Assembly (NCBI GenBank): GCA_000432015.1
Contig: HF985523.1
Span: 43,062 to 55,771 of the forward strand
Direction of reading: 5' to 3'
Length of the DNA stretch: 12,710 bases
Origin: Clostridium sp. CAG:1024
GTDB taxonomy: Bacteria > Bacillota > Clostridia > Christensenellales > CAG-138
Below are positions 1 through 6,614 of the stretch, one piece after another; within the stretch, counting starts at the first letter, position 1; each line of letters starts with the position of its first letter. The position numbers and the translations under genes are program-made. The notes under the pieces are model-generated. The model saw only the letters and a program-made list of their open reading frames with translations. It was not told the origin of the DNA and did not search any database.

Positions 1-21
1 GGGGGGGCGTCATAGCGGAGG

Positions 22-52
22 GGGGGCTTATGGCGAGCCCCCTTTTGCTTTT
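22..52 (+). terminator. Rho-independent terminator of a gene upstream of the window
   Basis: GGGGGCT (22-28) pairs with AGCCCCC (36-42) around a 7-nt loop and is followed by TTTTGCTTTT. The gene it ends lies outside the window. The flanking G-runs at 1-7 and 20-26 allow alternative pairing registers. Confidence 0.6.
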
Positions 53-98
53 GCATTTTGAAGCGCGATTGAACGCAGTGTGACATTTTATCCGTCCC

Positions 99-128
99 GC
101 GACAGTAGAGCAGAATCCGTGGTATAGT
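99..128 (+). promoter_or_regulatory. Sigma-A promoter of the zinc-ribbon gene
   Basis: GCGACA (99-104) lies 18 bp before TATAGT (123-128), which is preceded by TGG, making an extended -10. The -35 is weak, so the extended -10 probably carries recognition. The Shine-Dalgarno GGGAGG (152-157) and the ATG at 165 follow at normal distances. Confidence 0.55.
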
Positions 129-164
129 AGGGAAAAATGTGGTTCATCACCGGGAGGAATCAAT

Positions 165-614
165 ATGAGCTTTTTTGATGAACTGGGGAAACGGATCGGA
201 AGCGCGTCTAAGGGCGTGGCGAAAAAGGCGTCGGAGATTGCAGACAGCGCAGGCGTTTCCGTACAGATCGCCGGACTGGAACGCGAGCGGGACGAGATCT
301 ACAGAGATCTCGGAAAGATGTATTATGAGCGGTTCGGAACATCGCCCGCAGAGGAGTTCCGCGAGCAGTGCTGCAAGGCGCTCGGCAAGAACGCCGAGAT
401 CCAGGCGGCAAAGCAAAAGTATCTGCGCTTGAAGCATGTGGCGCTTTGCGGGAACTGCGGTGCCGAGAATCCGGAAGAAAGCCAGTATTGCAGCAAATGC
501 GGCACAAAACTGTCGCACGAAGACGTAAAGGAAGCGGCAGCGGAGGAAACGGAAAGCGCGGGAACGGAGCCGGTTGGGACGACAGAAGAGCCTGCGCACG
601 ACGCTGAGGTTTGA
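165..614 (+). CDS. Small zinc-ribbon protein with an N-terminal helical region
   Basis: This is a 149-aa cytoplasmic protein of unknown function. Residues 1-90 are rich in Lys, Glu, Ala and Arg and look helical, possibly a short coiled coil. Residues 95-112 form a zinc ribbon, CxxC-x10-CxxC, with Cys 95, 98, 109 and 112. The tail (about 117-149) is acidic and low in complexity. There is no signal peptide or membrane segment. The ATG is set by GGGAGG 7 nt upstream. The stop codon sits inside the -35 box of the next gene, a Mrp-type ATPase, so the two are adjacent but separately promoted. Zinc ribbons of this kind are common in small clostridial proteins and bind zinc structurally. No reaction can be assigned. 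Confidence 0.85.
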   Translation: MSFFDELGKRIGSASKGVAKKASEIADSAGVSVQIAGLERERDEIYRDLGKMYYERFGTSPAEEFREQCCKALGKNAEIQAAKQKYLRLKHVALCGNCGAENPEESQYCSKCGTKLSHEDVKEAAAEETESAGTEPVGTTEEPAHDAEV

Positions 615-638
615 CAAGCAGGGCCTGCGGCGTATAAT
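611..638 (+). promoter_or_regulatory. Near-consensus promoter of the Mrp ATPase gene
   Basis: TTGACA (611-616) and TATAAT (633-638) both match the sigma-A consensus exactly, with a 16-bp spacer. The -35 overlaps the end of the zinc-ribbon gene. Transcription would start near 645, giving a leader of about 35 nt before the ATG at 679. Confidence 0.85.
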
Positions 639-678
639 ATAGGGAAACAACGAAGAAAGGCCAGGAGATAACCGGGAC

Positions 679-1515
679 ATGAGCGAGCACTGTACCCATG
701 ACTGCGGCAGCTGCCACGAAAGCTGCGCAAGCCGTGAAAAGACGAGCTTTTTAGAGCCGCAGAACGCACAGTCGAATGTGAAGAAGATCATTGGCGTTGT
801 CAGCGGAAAGGGCGGCGTCGGCAAATCGATCGTCACCTCCATGCTTGCAGTGCTTGCAGAGCGCGCGGGCATGAAAACGGCGATCATGGATGCGGACGTG
901 ACGGGGCCGTCGATCCCGCGGGCGTTCGGACTTTTGGAAAAAGCTATGGGCGACGGGGAAACGCTGTATCCGGTCGAAACGCGGACAGGGATCAAAACCA
1001 TGTCTCTGAATCTGCTGCTGGACTCCGAAACGGCGCCGGTCGTCTGGCGCGGTCCCGTCATTGCCGGCTTAGTGAAGCAATTCTGGAAGGATGTCGTCTG
1101 GGGCGATACGGACATCATGTTTATCGATATGCCGCCGGGAACGGGGGACGTGCCGCTGACGGTGTTTCAGTCGATCCCGCTCGACGGTATTGTGATCGTT
1201 ACGAGCCCGCAGGAGCTTGTCGGCATGATTGTGGAAAAAGCGGTCAACATGGCGAACATGATGCAGGTACCGGTTCTGGGGCTGGTTGAGAACTTGAGCT
1301 ATGTGCGCTGCCCCGACTGCGGACATGTCATCCATCCGTTCGGAGAGAGCCGGCTTGATGCGACGGCGGCAAAGCACGGCATTACGGCGACGGCACAGAT
1401 GCCGATCGATCCGACGCTCGCAAAGCTCTGCGACGCAGGCAATATCGAGTCCTTCGAGGGCGATTGGCTGAATGGGCTTTTGGATTCACTGCTTGCATAC
1501 AAAAACGTGGATTGA
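679..1515 (+). CDS. mrp: Mrp/NBP35-family P-loop ATPase, iron-sulfur cluster carrier
   Basis: This 278-aa cytoplasmic ATPase belongs to the Mrp/Nbp35/ApbC family, whose members bind a transferable [4Fe-4S] cluster and deliver it to apoproteins. The deviant Walker A GKGGVGKS is at residues 43-50, followed by a DADVTGPS segment and a DMPPGTGD segment typical of the family. The C-terminal cluster-binding motif CPDC is at 211-214. The N-terminus adds four cysteines (5, 9, 12, 16), the Nbp35-like extension usual in clostridial homologues, which could hold a second cluster. AGGAGA at 663-668 supports the ATG. The gene has its own consensus promoter and ends in a hairpin terminator. The zinc-ribbon gene upstream may be a neighbour only. 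Confidence 0.95.
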   Translation: MSEHCTHDCGSCHESCASREKTSFLEPQNAQSNVKKIIGVVSGKGGVGKSIVTSMLAVLAERAGMKTAIMDADVTGPSIPRAFGLLEKAMGDGETLYPVETRTGIKTMSLNLLLDSETAPVVWRGPVIAGLVKQFWKDVVWGDTDIMFIDMPPGTGDVPLTVFQSIPLDGIVIVTSPQELVGMIVEKAVNMANMMQVPVLGLVENLSYVRCPDCGHVIHPFGESRLDATAAKHGITATAQMPIDPTLAKLCDAGNIESFEGDWLNGLLDSLLAYKNVD

Positions 1516-1545
1516 TAAAAAACAGGGCCGTTCTATGCGGCCCTG
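1515..1545 (-). terminator. Rho-independent terminator facing leftward
   Basis: CAGGGCCG (1523-1530) and CGGCCCTG (1538-1545) form an 8-bp stem with a 7-nt loop. Read on the minus strand the stem is followed by TTTTTT, so it would end transcripts arriving from the minus-strand gene at 1694-2404. It sits directly beside the plus-strand terminator, as expected between convergent genes. Confidence 0.7.
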
Positions 1546-1547
1546 CG

Positions 1548-1570
1548 GCGCCCCGATGGGGGCGCTTTTT
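1548..1570 (+). terminator. Rho-independent terminator after the Mrp ATPase gene
   Basis: GCGCCCC (1548-1554) pairs with GGGGCGC (1559-1565) around a GATG loop and is followed directly by five T residues (1566-1570). It ends plus-strand transcription 33 nt after the mrp stop. Confidence 0.85.
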
Positions 1571-1693
1571 CTGTTTGCGGCAAAAGGCAGAATCCGGGCA
1601 ATACAGTCTTTGCAGGGCGCTTCGAACGGGCAATACGTTCCCATAAATGCCGACGCTTTCCGCGCTTTGCACGCGCATTTGGAACGCATAGGA

Positions 1694-2404
1694 TCATTGC
1701 AGCTTTGCACGGCAGTCCAGCGCTTCCCTTGCTGCGGCGACCGCTTTTTCCCGGGTGTCGTATAGACCGGATGGAAAAACATTTTCCGCAGGGGCCCAAT
1801 AGTATTGACCGGAATATGAATCAAACAGCATTTCCATAACGGTATATGAAAAAACGCTGTTCTTGCAGAAGAGCTCGATATAGCAGGCATCGCTGACATC
1901 AACGACCTCAACGGCACGGAGATCGGGATGCTTTGGCTGTCTGTTGGAAAAAACGCCCGCAGCCCTGTCGAAATGCCATGTCGCAGAGCGCGTAGTACTG
2001 CTGCAAAAAGGATTTGCAAATCGCGATCGGACGGTTGCAATATGGCGCTTCTTTCTGCCATCGTCGTACAACAGCCAGTATTTTTCGCAGCACAAGCGTT
2101 CTCTCTTATAGAATGCTATACGCAGGAGTCTGTATTCAAACAGGTCTTTCAAAAAGGCGACGGCGCGCGCTATATACTCATGATTTCGGTTGAAATGATC
2201 CGAAAATTGACGACGGCCGGTAAAGAAGAACACGATCACGCGATTCTCAAAGACTTCGAATCCGACATGATTTCCTGCGTCGATAACAACGAGGTCGGAG
2301 GTGTGTGCCGACCTCATGTCCTGCTCGGAAAAGCTGTCGGTAAAGGCATTTCCCGTATATGGCCGGACAGTCTCAAGCAGAATTCCCGTTGTTTTGAAGA
2401 GCAT
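1694..2404 (-). CDS. Hypothetical protein with a possible internal frame disturbance
   Basis: This 236-aa protein is not recognised. It has no signal peptide or transmembrane helix. The N-terminal half is rich in aromatic residues (a VIVFFFTGRRQF stretch, then YIARAVAFLKDLFEYRLLRIAFY), and a plausible folded C-terminal part ends in DTREKAVAAAREAL. I chose the ATG at 2404 because the in-frame ATG at 2434 lies upstream of the -10 box and could not be in the transcript; GGCGGTGG precedes the chosen start. Between about 1974 and 2004 the reading frame gives an odd Ser/Thr-rich stretch, while the +1 frame there gives LQQYYALCDMAF with higher third-position GC. This suggests two compensating one-base shifts in T-runs. 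Its base and codon use look less GC-biased than its neighbours, so it may be acquired or decaying. Confidence 0.6.
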   Translation of the reverse strand: MLFKTTGILLETVRPYTGNAFTDSFSEQDMRSAHTSDLVVIDAGNHVGFEVFENRVIVFFFTGRRQFSDHFNRNHEYIARAVAFLKDLFEYRLLRIAFYKRERLCCEKYWLLYDDGRKKRHIATVRSRFANPFCSSTTRSATWHFDRAAGVFSNRQPKHPDLRAVEVVDVSDACYIELFCKNSVFSYTVMEMLFDSYSGQYYWAPAENVFPSGLYDTREKAVAAAREALDCRAKLQ

Positions 2405-2424
2405 TTTTCCACCGCCTTTTTCCC

Positions 2425-2453
2425 ATAATAGCATACGCCGACGCCCATTTCAA
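2425..2453 (-). promoter_or_regulatory. Promoter of the hypothetical gene at 1694-2404
   Basis: On the minus strand TTGAAA (2453-2448) lies 17 bp before TATTAT (2430-2425), which has a TGC extended -10. Transcription would begin near 2418, leaving a leader of about 14 nt before the ATG at 2404. Confidence 0.65.
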
Positions 2454-2540
2454 ATGATTGCGGCGGAAGTTATGCGCGGAGATGTGTTTGTATTTGAAAC
2501 GGTGTGACTGAGTGCGTTAAGAAACAAGACAACATATGAA

Positions 2541-2579
2541 TAACAAAAGAAATCGGCAAGTCTTATATGACTTGCCGAT
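2541..2579 (-). terminator. Terminator of the tRNA-Arg gene
   Basis: A perfect 11-bp stem, ATCGGCAAGTC (2552-2562) with GACTTGCCGAT (2569-2579), closes a TTATAT loop. Read on the minus strand it begins 5 nt after the tRNA CCA end and is followed by TTCTTTTGTTA. Confidence 0.85.
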
Positions 2580-2583
2580 CCTC

Positions 2584-2659
2584 TGGCGCGCCTGGCAGGA
2601 TTCGAACCTGCGACCTACCGGTTCGTAGCCGGGCACTCTATCCACTGAGCTACAAGCGC
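2584..2659 (-). tRNA. tRNA-Arg (anticodon ACG)
   Basis: All 76 nt fold as a cloverleaf. The acceptor is GCGCTTG with CAGGCGC, the D-arm is GCTC/GAGT, the anticodon loop is CTACGAA with ACG at 2626-2624, and the T-arm is GCAGG/CCTGC around TTCGAAT. The discriminator is G and CCA is encoded (2586-2584). The ACG anticodon is normally deaminated to ICG to read CGU, CGC and CGA. The first anticodon-stem pair is a C27-U43 mismatch; the other four pairs are GC. The gene stands alone with its own promoter and terminator. Confidence 0.97.
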
Positions 2660-2674
2660 ATTTCGCACTTGATT

Positions 2675-2703
2675 ATTGTATCAATACATAGCGAGAATGT
2701 CAA
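2675..2703 (-). promoter_or_regulatory. Strong promoter of the tRNA-Arg gene
   Basis: On the minus strand a consensus TTGACA (2703-2698) and TACAAT (2680-2675) are separated by exactly 17 bp. Transcription would start near 2668, about 9 nt before the mature tRNA 5' end at 2659. Confidence 0.88.
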
Positions 2704-2748
2704 GAACAATTTCAAAATAATTCCTGACAAATTTCGAGCCCCCTAAAT

Positions 2749-4029
2749 TCACTCCTGATCCCCGTCGTCAGGGTCAGCAAGCAAACGTTCGGTTCCAAGC
2801 AAGGAAGCCGCCGCCATATCATCCTCCAACCGTTCCACGCTGCGCAGTTTGCGGACGATGGAGCGTGTGCGGGTGCCGATGAGCTGATCCAGTTCGTCGT
2901 TGACCTGTAGGAGCCTGCGCTGCGAGCTTTGCAGGACGGACGCAAACTTTTCGAATTCTGTCTTGACCGCGCCGAGAACCTGCCAGACCTCGCTGCTCCG
3001 CTTCTGGATCGCAATCGTGCGGAAGCCCATTTGCAAGCTGTTGAGCAGCGCTGCCATGGTGGAGGGTCCCGCGATGTTCACGCGATAACATCGCTGCAAT
3101 TCTTCAACAAGACCGCGATTGACCACCTCCGCATAGAGCCCCTCAAACGGCAGGAACATGATGGCAAATTCCGTCGTGTTGGGCGGATCGATGTATTTGT
3201 CGTGGATATCGCGCGCTTCCTTTTTGATTTGCTGGGTAAGCGCCGCTATGGCTGCGCGCAGCTGATCGGGCGAGCCGCTCTCGTAGGCGTCCTGCAATGC
3301 GGCGTAGGTGTCGCCGGGGAACTTGGAATCAATGGGCAGATAGACATACTGTCCGTCGTCTGCGGGCAGCTTGACTGCAAATTCGACTCGTTCGCTGCTG
3401 CCGCGCCGCGTCGCTACGTTCGTGTCATACTGCTCGGGCGAGAGGATCTCTTTCAGGATCGCGTCCAGCTGGATCTCGCCGAGGATACCGCGCGTCTTTA
3501 CATTGGAAAGCACCTTTTTCAAATCGCCGACGCCCGCTGCGAGCGACTGCATTTCACCGAGCCCCTTGTAGACCTGTTCAAGCCGTTCGCTGACCAGGCG
3601 GAATGATTCCGTCATCTTGCTTTCGAGCGTTTTTTGCAGCTTCTCATCGACGACCTGCCGCATCTGCTCAAGACGCTCGTTGTTATCAGACTGCATCTGG
3701 GACAGACGGCGTTCCATGGTCTCGCGGATCTGCTCGAGCTTTTGTTCGTTTGTCGTTTCAAACGTGCGGAAACGGCGTTCCTGCTTATCGGCGGCATGCT
3801 GCTGGTTGTCTCCGATCATTTGTCCGAGAGAAGAAACGGAGTGCTGTATGGAATGCGAGACCTCTTGCCTGAGCTGTGCTTCCGAGGCAGCAATGTCCTG
3901 CCGCAGTTGTGCTTCGGAAGAGGCAATGTCGTGCCGCAGATGTTCGTTGCGCGGACGCAGCAGAAGAATAACGACAGCGATGAGCAGCGCCGTCGACACA
4001 CAAGCCAGGATCAATACTGCGATTTCCAT
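2749..4029 (-). CDS. rmuC: RmuC-family DNA recombination protein
   Basis: This 426-aa protein is of the RmuC family, predicted nuclease-fold proteins that in E. coli limit recombination at short inverted repeats. The biochemical activity remains poorly defined. Residues 4-24 form one N-terminal membrane anchor. Residues 29-160 are a long coiled coil that begins with three 11-residue repeats (31-63). The conserved RmuC core follows, with segments VKTRGILGEIQL, LPIDSKFPGDTY, NTTEFAIMFLPFEGLYAEV and NIAGPSTMAALLNSLQMGF. The C-terminal tail is charged. It starts 5 bp after the stop of the YhhN gene, with its GGGAGG site inside the end of that gene, so the two form an operon read leftward. No terminator is visible before the tRNA promoter. 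Confidence 0.94.
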   Translation of the reverse strand: MEIAVLILACVSTALLIAVVILLLRPRNEHLRHDIASSEAQLRQDIAASEAQLRQEVSHSIQHSVSSLGQMIGDNQQHAADKQERRFRTFETTNEQKLEQIRETMERRLSQMQSDNNERLEQMRQVVDEKLQKTLESKMTESFRLVSERLEQVYKGLGEMQSLAAGVGDLKKVLSNVKTRGILGEIQLDAILKEILSPEQYDTNVATRRGSSERVEFAVKLPADDGQYVYLPIDSKFPGDTYAALQDAYESGSPDQLRAAIAALTQQIKKEARDIHDKYIDPPNTTEFAIMFLPFEGLYAEVVNRGLVEELQRCYRVNIAGPSTMAALLNSLQMGFRTIAIQKRSSEVWQVLGAVKTEFEKFASVLQSSQRRLLQVNDELDQLIGTRTRSIVRKLRSVERLEDDMAAASLLGTERLLADPDDGDQE

Positions 4030-4034
4030 TGCGT

Positions 4035-4706
4035 TCAGTGTCCTCCCAATGTCAAATAAACGCCGAAGGTAATGCCCGCCTGCGCCAGAATATAGGTCGA
4101 CATTACGATGAGATACCGGAATTTGAGCTTTTTATAGTATTTGTCGTAGGCAAGGACGGAATCAGAAAAGAGGAAAAGGAGCGAAGCTGCGAAAACCATC
4201 CAGTGCCAAATCGAACCGTTGGTGACAGCAAAGAGAAACGCGCACAGGCTCATAAAGGAGATTACGGCAAGATAGGAGGCTGCGAGCACCTGCATCTTTC
4301 CGCCGATTTCACCTTTTCGAAGCCGGCGCAGCAGCAGCGCGATATAGAGCGCGTACAGAAGCGCGCCAAACGCGATCAGGCCAAAGCGCGGCGCAGCGCC
4401 GAGGTGCGTGAGAAAGTATACCGCATATAGTGCATGACCCGCGGCAAAGAAGCTGCTTCCGACCACAAAGAAAAAAGATTTTTTCGCCGCGGCAAGCAGC
4501 AGCAGATCCCCGAGAAAGCCGCATAAGAGTCCCAGAGTGATCGCGTGCGGCGTCGGATTCGTCGCAAACAGAAGCCAAAGCGCAAGAAGCGGCATGAGCA
4601 GGAGCTTTGTCGCGTAGCGCAAACGTGCGCGCATCGGCGGGACACAGGCAAACAGCTGCGCCCCTGCTGCAATGAGAAACAGGAACAGAATGACATTTGT
4701 TTTCAA
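4035..4706 (-). CDS. YhhN/TMEM86-family membrane protein, possible lysoplasmalogenase
   Basis: This 223-aa integral membrane protein has about eight hydrophobic helices. Family-like motifs are GFLGDLLLL, GHALYAVYFL, SDSVLAYDKY and the C-terminal STYILAQAGI. The acidic residues in GFLGD and SDSVLAYD are the conserved polar positions of the YhhN family. Characterised relatives (vertebrate TMEM86 and some bacterial YhhN proteins) hydrolyse the vinyl-ether bond of lysoplasmalogens. Many anaerobic clostridia make plasmalogens, so the activity is plausible here but unproven. GGGGAGG lies 11-17 nt before the ATG. It is the first gene of a two-gene unit with rmuC and is read from a promoter divergent to the NifU-like/GGGtGRT operon. 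Confidence 0.88.
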   Translation of the reverse strand: MKTNVILFLFLIAAGAQLFACVPPMRARLRYATKLLLMPLLALWLLFATNPTPHAITLGLLCGFLGDLLLLAAAKKSFFFVVGSSFFAAGHALYAVYFLTHLGAAPRFGLIAFGALLYALYIALLLRRLRKGEIGGKMQVLAASYLAVISFMSLCAFLFAVTNGSIWHWMVFAASLLFLFSDSVLAYDKYYKKLKFRYLIVMSTYILAQAGITFGVYLTLGGH

Positions 4707-4743
4707 AAGCGTCGATCCTCCCCAACATCCGGTCGATAAAACA

Positions 4744-4771
4744 AGTATAGCACAGATGCACTTTTGTGCAA
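4744..4771 (-). promoter_or_regulatory. Promoter of the YhhN-rmuC unit
   Basis: On the minus strand TTGCAC (4771-4766) lies 16 bp before TATACT (4749-4744), which carries a TGC extended -10. Its TGTGCTATACT is an inverted copy of the divergent promoter at 4799-4809. The -35 overlaps a short palindrome, TGCAC-TTTT-GTGCA (4757-4770). Confidence 0.65.
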
Positions 4772-4780
4772 AACTAAGTA

Positions 4781-4809
4781 TTGTTGAAAAAAACTTGTTG
4801 TGCTATACT
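4781..4809 (+). promoter_or_regulatory. Promoter of the NifU-like/GGGtGRT operon
   Basis: TTGTTG (4781-4786) lies 17 bp before TATACT (4804-4809) with a TGC extended -10. Transcription would start near 4816, leaving a leader of about 69 nt before the ATG at 4885. I see no recognised riboswitch in that leader. Confidence 0.65.
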
Positions 4810-4884
4810 GCAACATGAAAGAATGTGTAGAAGCGGACGGAAAATAACACCTTCCGCAGAATAATGAAGGAGGAGAACTCATCC

Positions 4885-5577
4885 ATGCAATACTCCAAAG
4901 ATGTGGAAGAGATGGTCTGCGTCAAAAAGGGCGCAGCACATGATCCGGCCCCCATTCCCGAAGAGGGCAAGTGGGTCAAGGCAAAACAGATCAGCGACAT
5001 CAGCGGTCTGACGCACGGCGTCGGCTGGTGCGCACCGCAGCAGGGCGCCTGCAAGCTCACGCTGAACGTGAAAAACGGTATCATCGAAGAAGCGCTGATC
5101 GAGACACTCGGCTGCTCCGGCATGACGCATTCCGCTGCAATGGCGGCAGAGATCCTGCCCGGCAAGACGATCCTTGAAGCGCTGAATTCCGACCTCGTTT
5201 GCGACGCGATCAACACCGCAATGCGCGAGTTGTTCCTCCAGATCGTATACGGCCGCACACAGAGTGCCTTTTCCGACGACGGCCTGCCCGTGGGCGCCGG
5301 ACTTGAAGACCTGGGCAAGGGTCTGCGTTCGCAGATCGGCACCATGTACGGCACAAAGGTCAAAGGCCCCCGTTACCTCGAGATGGCCGAAGGTTATGTC
5401 CTGAAGGTCGGGCTCGACGAAGAGGGCGAGATCATTGGTTACCAGTTCGTCTCCCTCGGGAAGATGATGGACGCGATCAAGAAGGGCGTCGATCCGAAGG
5501 AAGCGTACGAGCAGAACATCGGTACCTACGGCCGTTTTGCACAGGCCGTCAAGGTCGTCGACCCGCGCAAGGAGTAA
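4885..5577 (+). CDS. NifU/IscU-like iron-sulfur scaffold protein, partner of GGGtGRT protein
   Basis: This 230-aa protein matches the clostridial family annotated as iron-sulfur cluster assembly scaffold protein, which is encoded next to GGGtGRT. Its NifU-N-like part includes GVGWCAPQQGACKLTLNV (Cys 49 and 56) and LGCSGMTHSAAM (Cys 77), resembling the first two scaffold cysteine sites of IscU. Cys 12 and Cys 106 are also present, but nothing resembles the third IscU site (HCS) near the C-terminus, so cluster ligation may differ. The C-terminal half (PVGAGLEDLGKGLRSQIGTMYGT and beyond) is specific to this family. An ATG at 4864 is in frame, but AAGGAGG lies between it and 4885, which marks 4885 as the start. 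Its stop codon overlaps the ribosome site of the next gene. Target proteins are unknown. Confidence 0.88.
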   Translation: MQYSKDVEEMVCVKKGAAHDPAPIPEEGKWVKAKQISDISGLTHGVGWCAPQQGACKLTLNVKNGIIEEALIETLGCSGMTHSAAMAAEILPGKTILEALNSDLVCDAINTAMRELFLQIVYGRTQSAFSDDGLPVGAGLEDLGKGLRSQIGTMYGTKVKGPRYLEMAEGYVLKVGLDEEGEIIGYQFVSLGKMMDAIKKGVDPKEAYEQNIGTYGRFAQAVKVVDPRKE

Positions 5578-5589
5578 GGAGGGCCAGCC

Positions 5590-6588
5590 ATGATTACGTT
5601 TGAAGGTTATGAAAGAAGAATCGACAAGATCAACGCCGTCCTGAAGGAGTACGGGATCGCGGGTCTTGAAGAAGCAAAAAAGATCTGCGACGACGCAGGC
5701 GTTGACGCTGCGGGCATCGTTCGCGGCATTCAGCCCATCGCGTTTGAGAACGCCTGCTGGGCGTACACCGTCGGCGCGGCGATTGCGCTGAAAAAGGGCG
5801 TAAAGACCGCGGCGGAAGCGGCGGAAGCGATCGGCATTGGCTTGCAGGCCTTCTGCATTCCGGGTTCCGTGGCGGATCAGCGCAGCGTCGGCCGCGGCCA
5901 CGGCAACCTCGGCGCCATGCTGCTCAACGAGAACACGCACTGCTTCGCGTTCCTTGCCGGTCACGAGAGCTTTGCGGCGGCAGAGGGCGCAATCGGCATC
6001 GCGCGCACCGCAAACAAAGTCCGGAAAGAGCCCCTGCAGGTCATTCTGAACGGTCTCGGCAAGGACGCCGCTTACATCATTTCCCGTATCAACGGCTTTA
6101 CCTTCGTTGAAACGGAATATGACTACAAGACGGGCGAACTGCACATCGTTTCGACCAAGGCGTTTTCCGACGGCGACCGCGCAAAGGTTCGCTGCTACGG
6201 TGCAGACGACGTCAACGAAGGTGTTGCGATCATGCGGCATGAGAACGTGGACGTTTCTATCACGGGCAATTCCACGAACCCGACCCGCTTCCAGCATCCC
6301 GTTGCCGGAACCTACAAGAAATGGTGCGTTGAAAACGGCAAGAAGTACTTCTCCGTGGCTTCCGGCGGCGGCACGGGCAGAACGCTGCATCCGGATAACA
6401 TGGCGGCAGGCCCCGCGTCCTACGGCATGACCGATACGATGGGCCGTATGCACAGCGACGCGCAGTTTGCAGGTTCGTCCTCCGTCCCGGCACACGTCGA
6501 GATGATGGGACTCATCGGCATGGGCAACAACCCCATGGTCGGCGCGACCGTCGCAGTCGCGGTCGCAATCGCGGAAGCCGTTCGCTGA
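5590..6588 (+). CDS. GGGtGRT protein (conserved family, function unknown)
   Basis: This 332-aa soluble protein is named for its signature GGGTGRT, here at residues 259-265. A second Gly-rich motif, GSVADQRSVGRGHGNLGAM, lies at about 92-110 and contains His 104. A third conserved-looking run is MGRMHSDAQFAGSSSVPAHVEMMGLIGMGNNPMVGA near the C-terminus. The Gly/Thr/Arg loops look like nucleotide- or phosphate-binding turns, but that is inference. The start has an ideal AAGGAGG (5577-5583) overlapping the scaffold gene stop, so the two are translationally linked. The pairing recurs in Clostridia as far as I recall, arguing that the two proteins act together, perhaps with GGGtGRT as cluster recipient. 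No enzyme activity is known to me. Confidence 0.92.
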   Translation: MITFEGYERRIDKINAVLKEYGIAGLEEAKKICDDAGVDAAGIVRGIQPIAFENACWAYTVGAAIALKKGVKTAAEAAEAIGIGLQAFCIPGSVADQRSVGRGHGNLGAMLLNENTHCFAFLAGHESFAAAEGAIGIARTANKVRKEPLQVILNGLGKDAAYIISRINGFTFVETEYDYKTGELHIVSTKAFSDGDRAKVRCYGADDVNEGVAIMRHENVDVSITGNSTNPTRFQHPVAGTYKKWCVENGKKYFSVASGGGTGRTLHPDNMAAGPASYGMTDTMGRMHSDAQFAGSSSVPAHVEMMGLIGMGNNPMVGATVAVAVAIAEAVR

Positions 6589-6614
6589 GCCGAATCCCAA
6601 TTATAACAATCGAT

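Noticed and set aside
1..26. G-quadruplex at the two G7 runs
   Set aside because: Only two long G-runs are present on this strand within the window; the rest is explained by the terminator hairpin.
147..1118. A 323-codon minus-strand frame over the zinc-ribbon and Mrp genes
   Set aside because: It is opposite the clearly coding Mrp ATPase and the zinc ribbon, with no ribosome site or recognisable motif.
4879..6600. A 573-codon open frame on the minus strand opposite the scaffold/GGGtGRT genes
   Set aside because: It mirrors two well-supported plus-strand genes with ideal ribosome sites. GC-rich codon bias produces long antisense frames, and its translation (Arg/His/Val-rich) shows no family signature.
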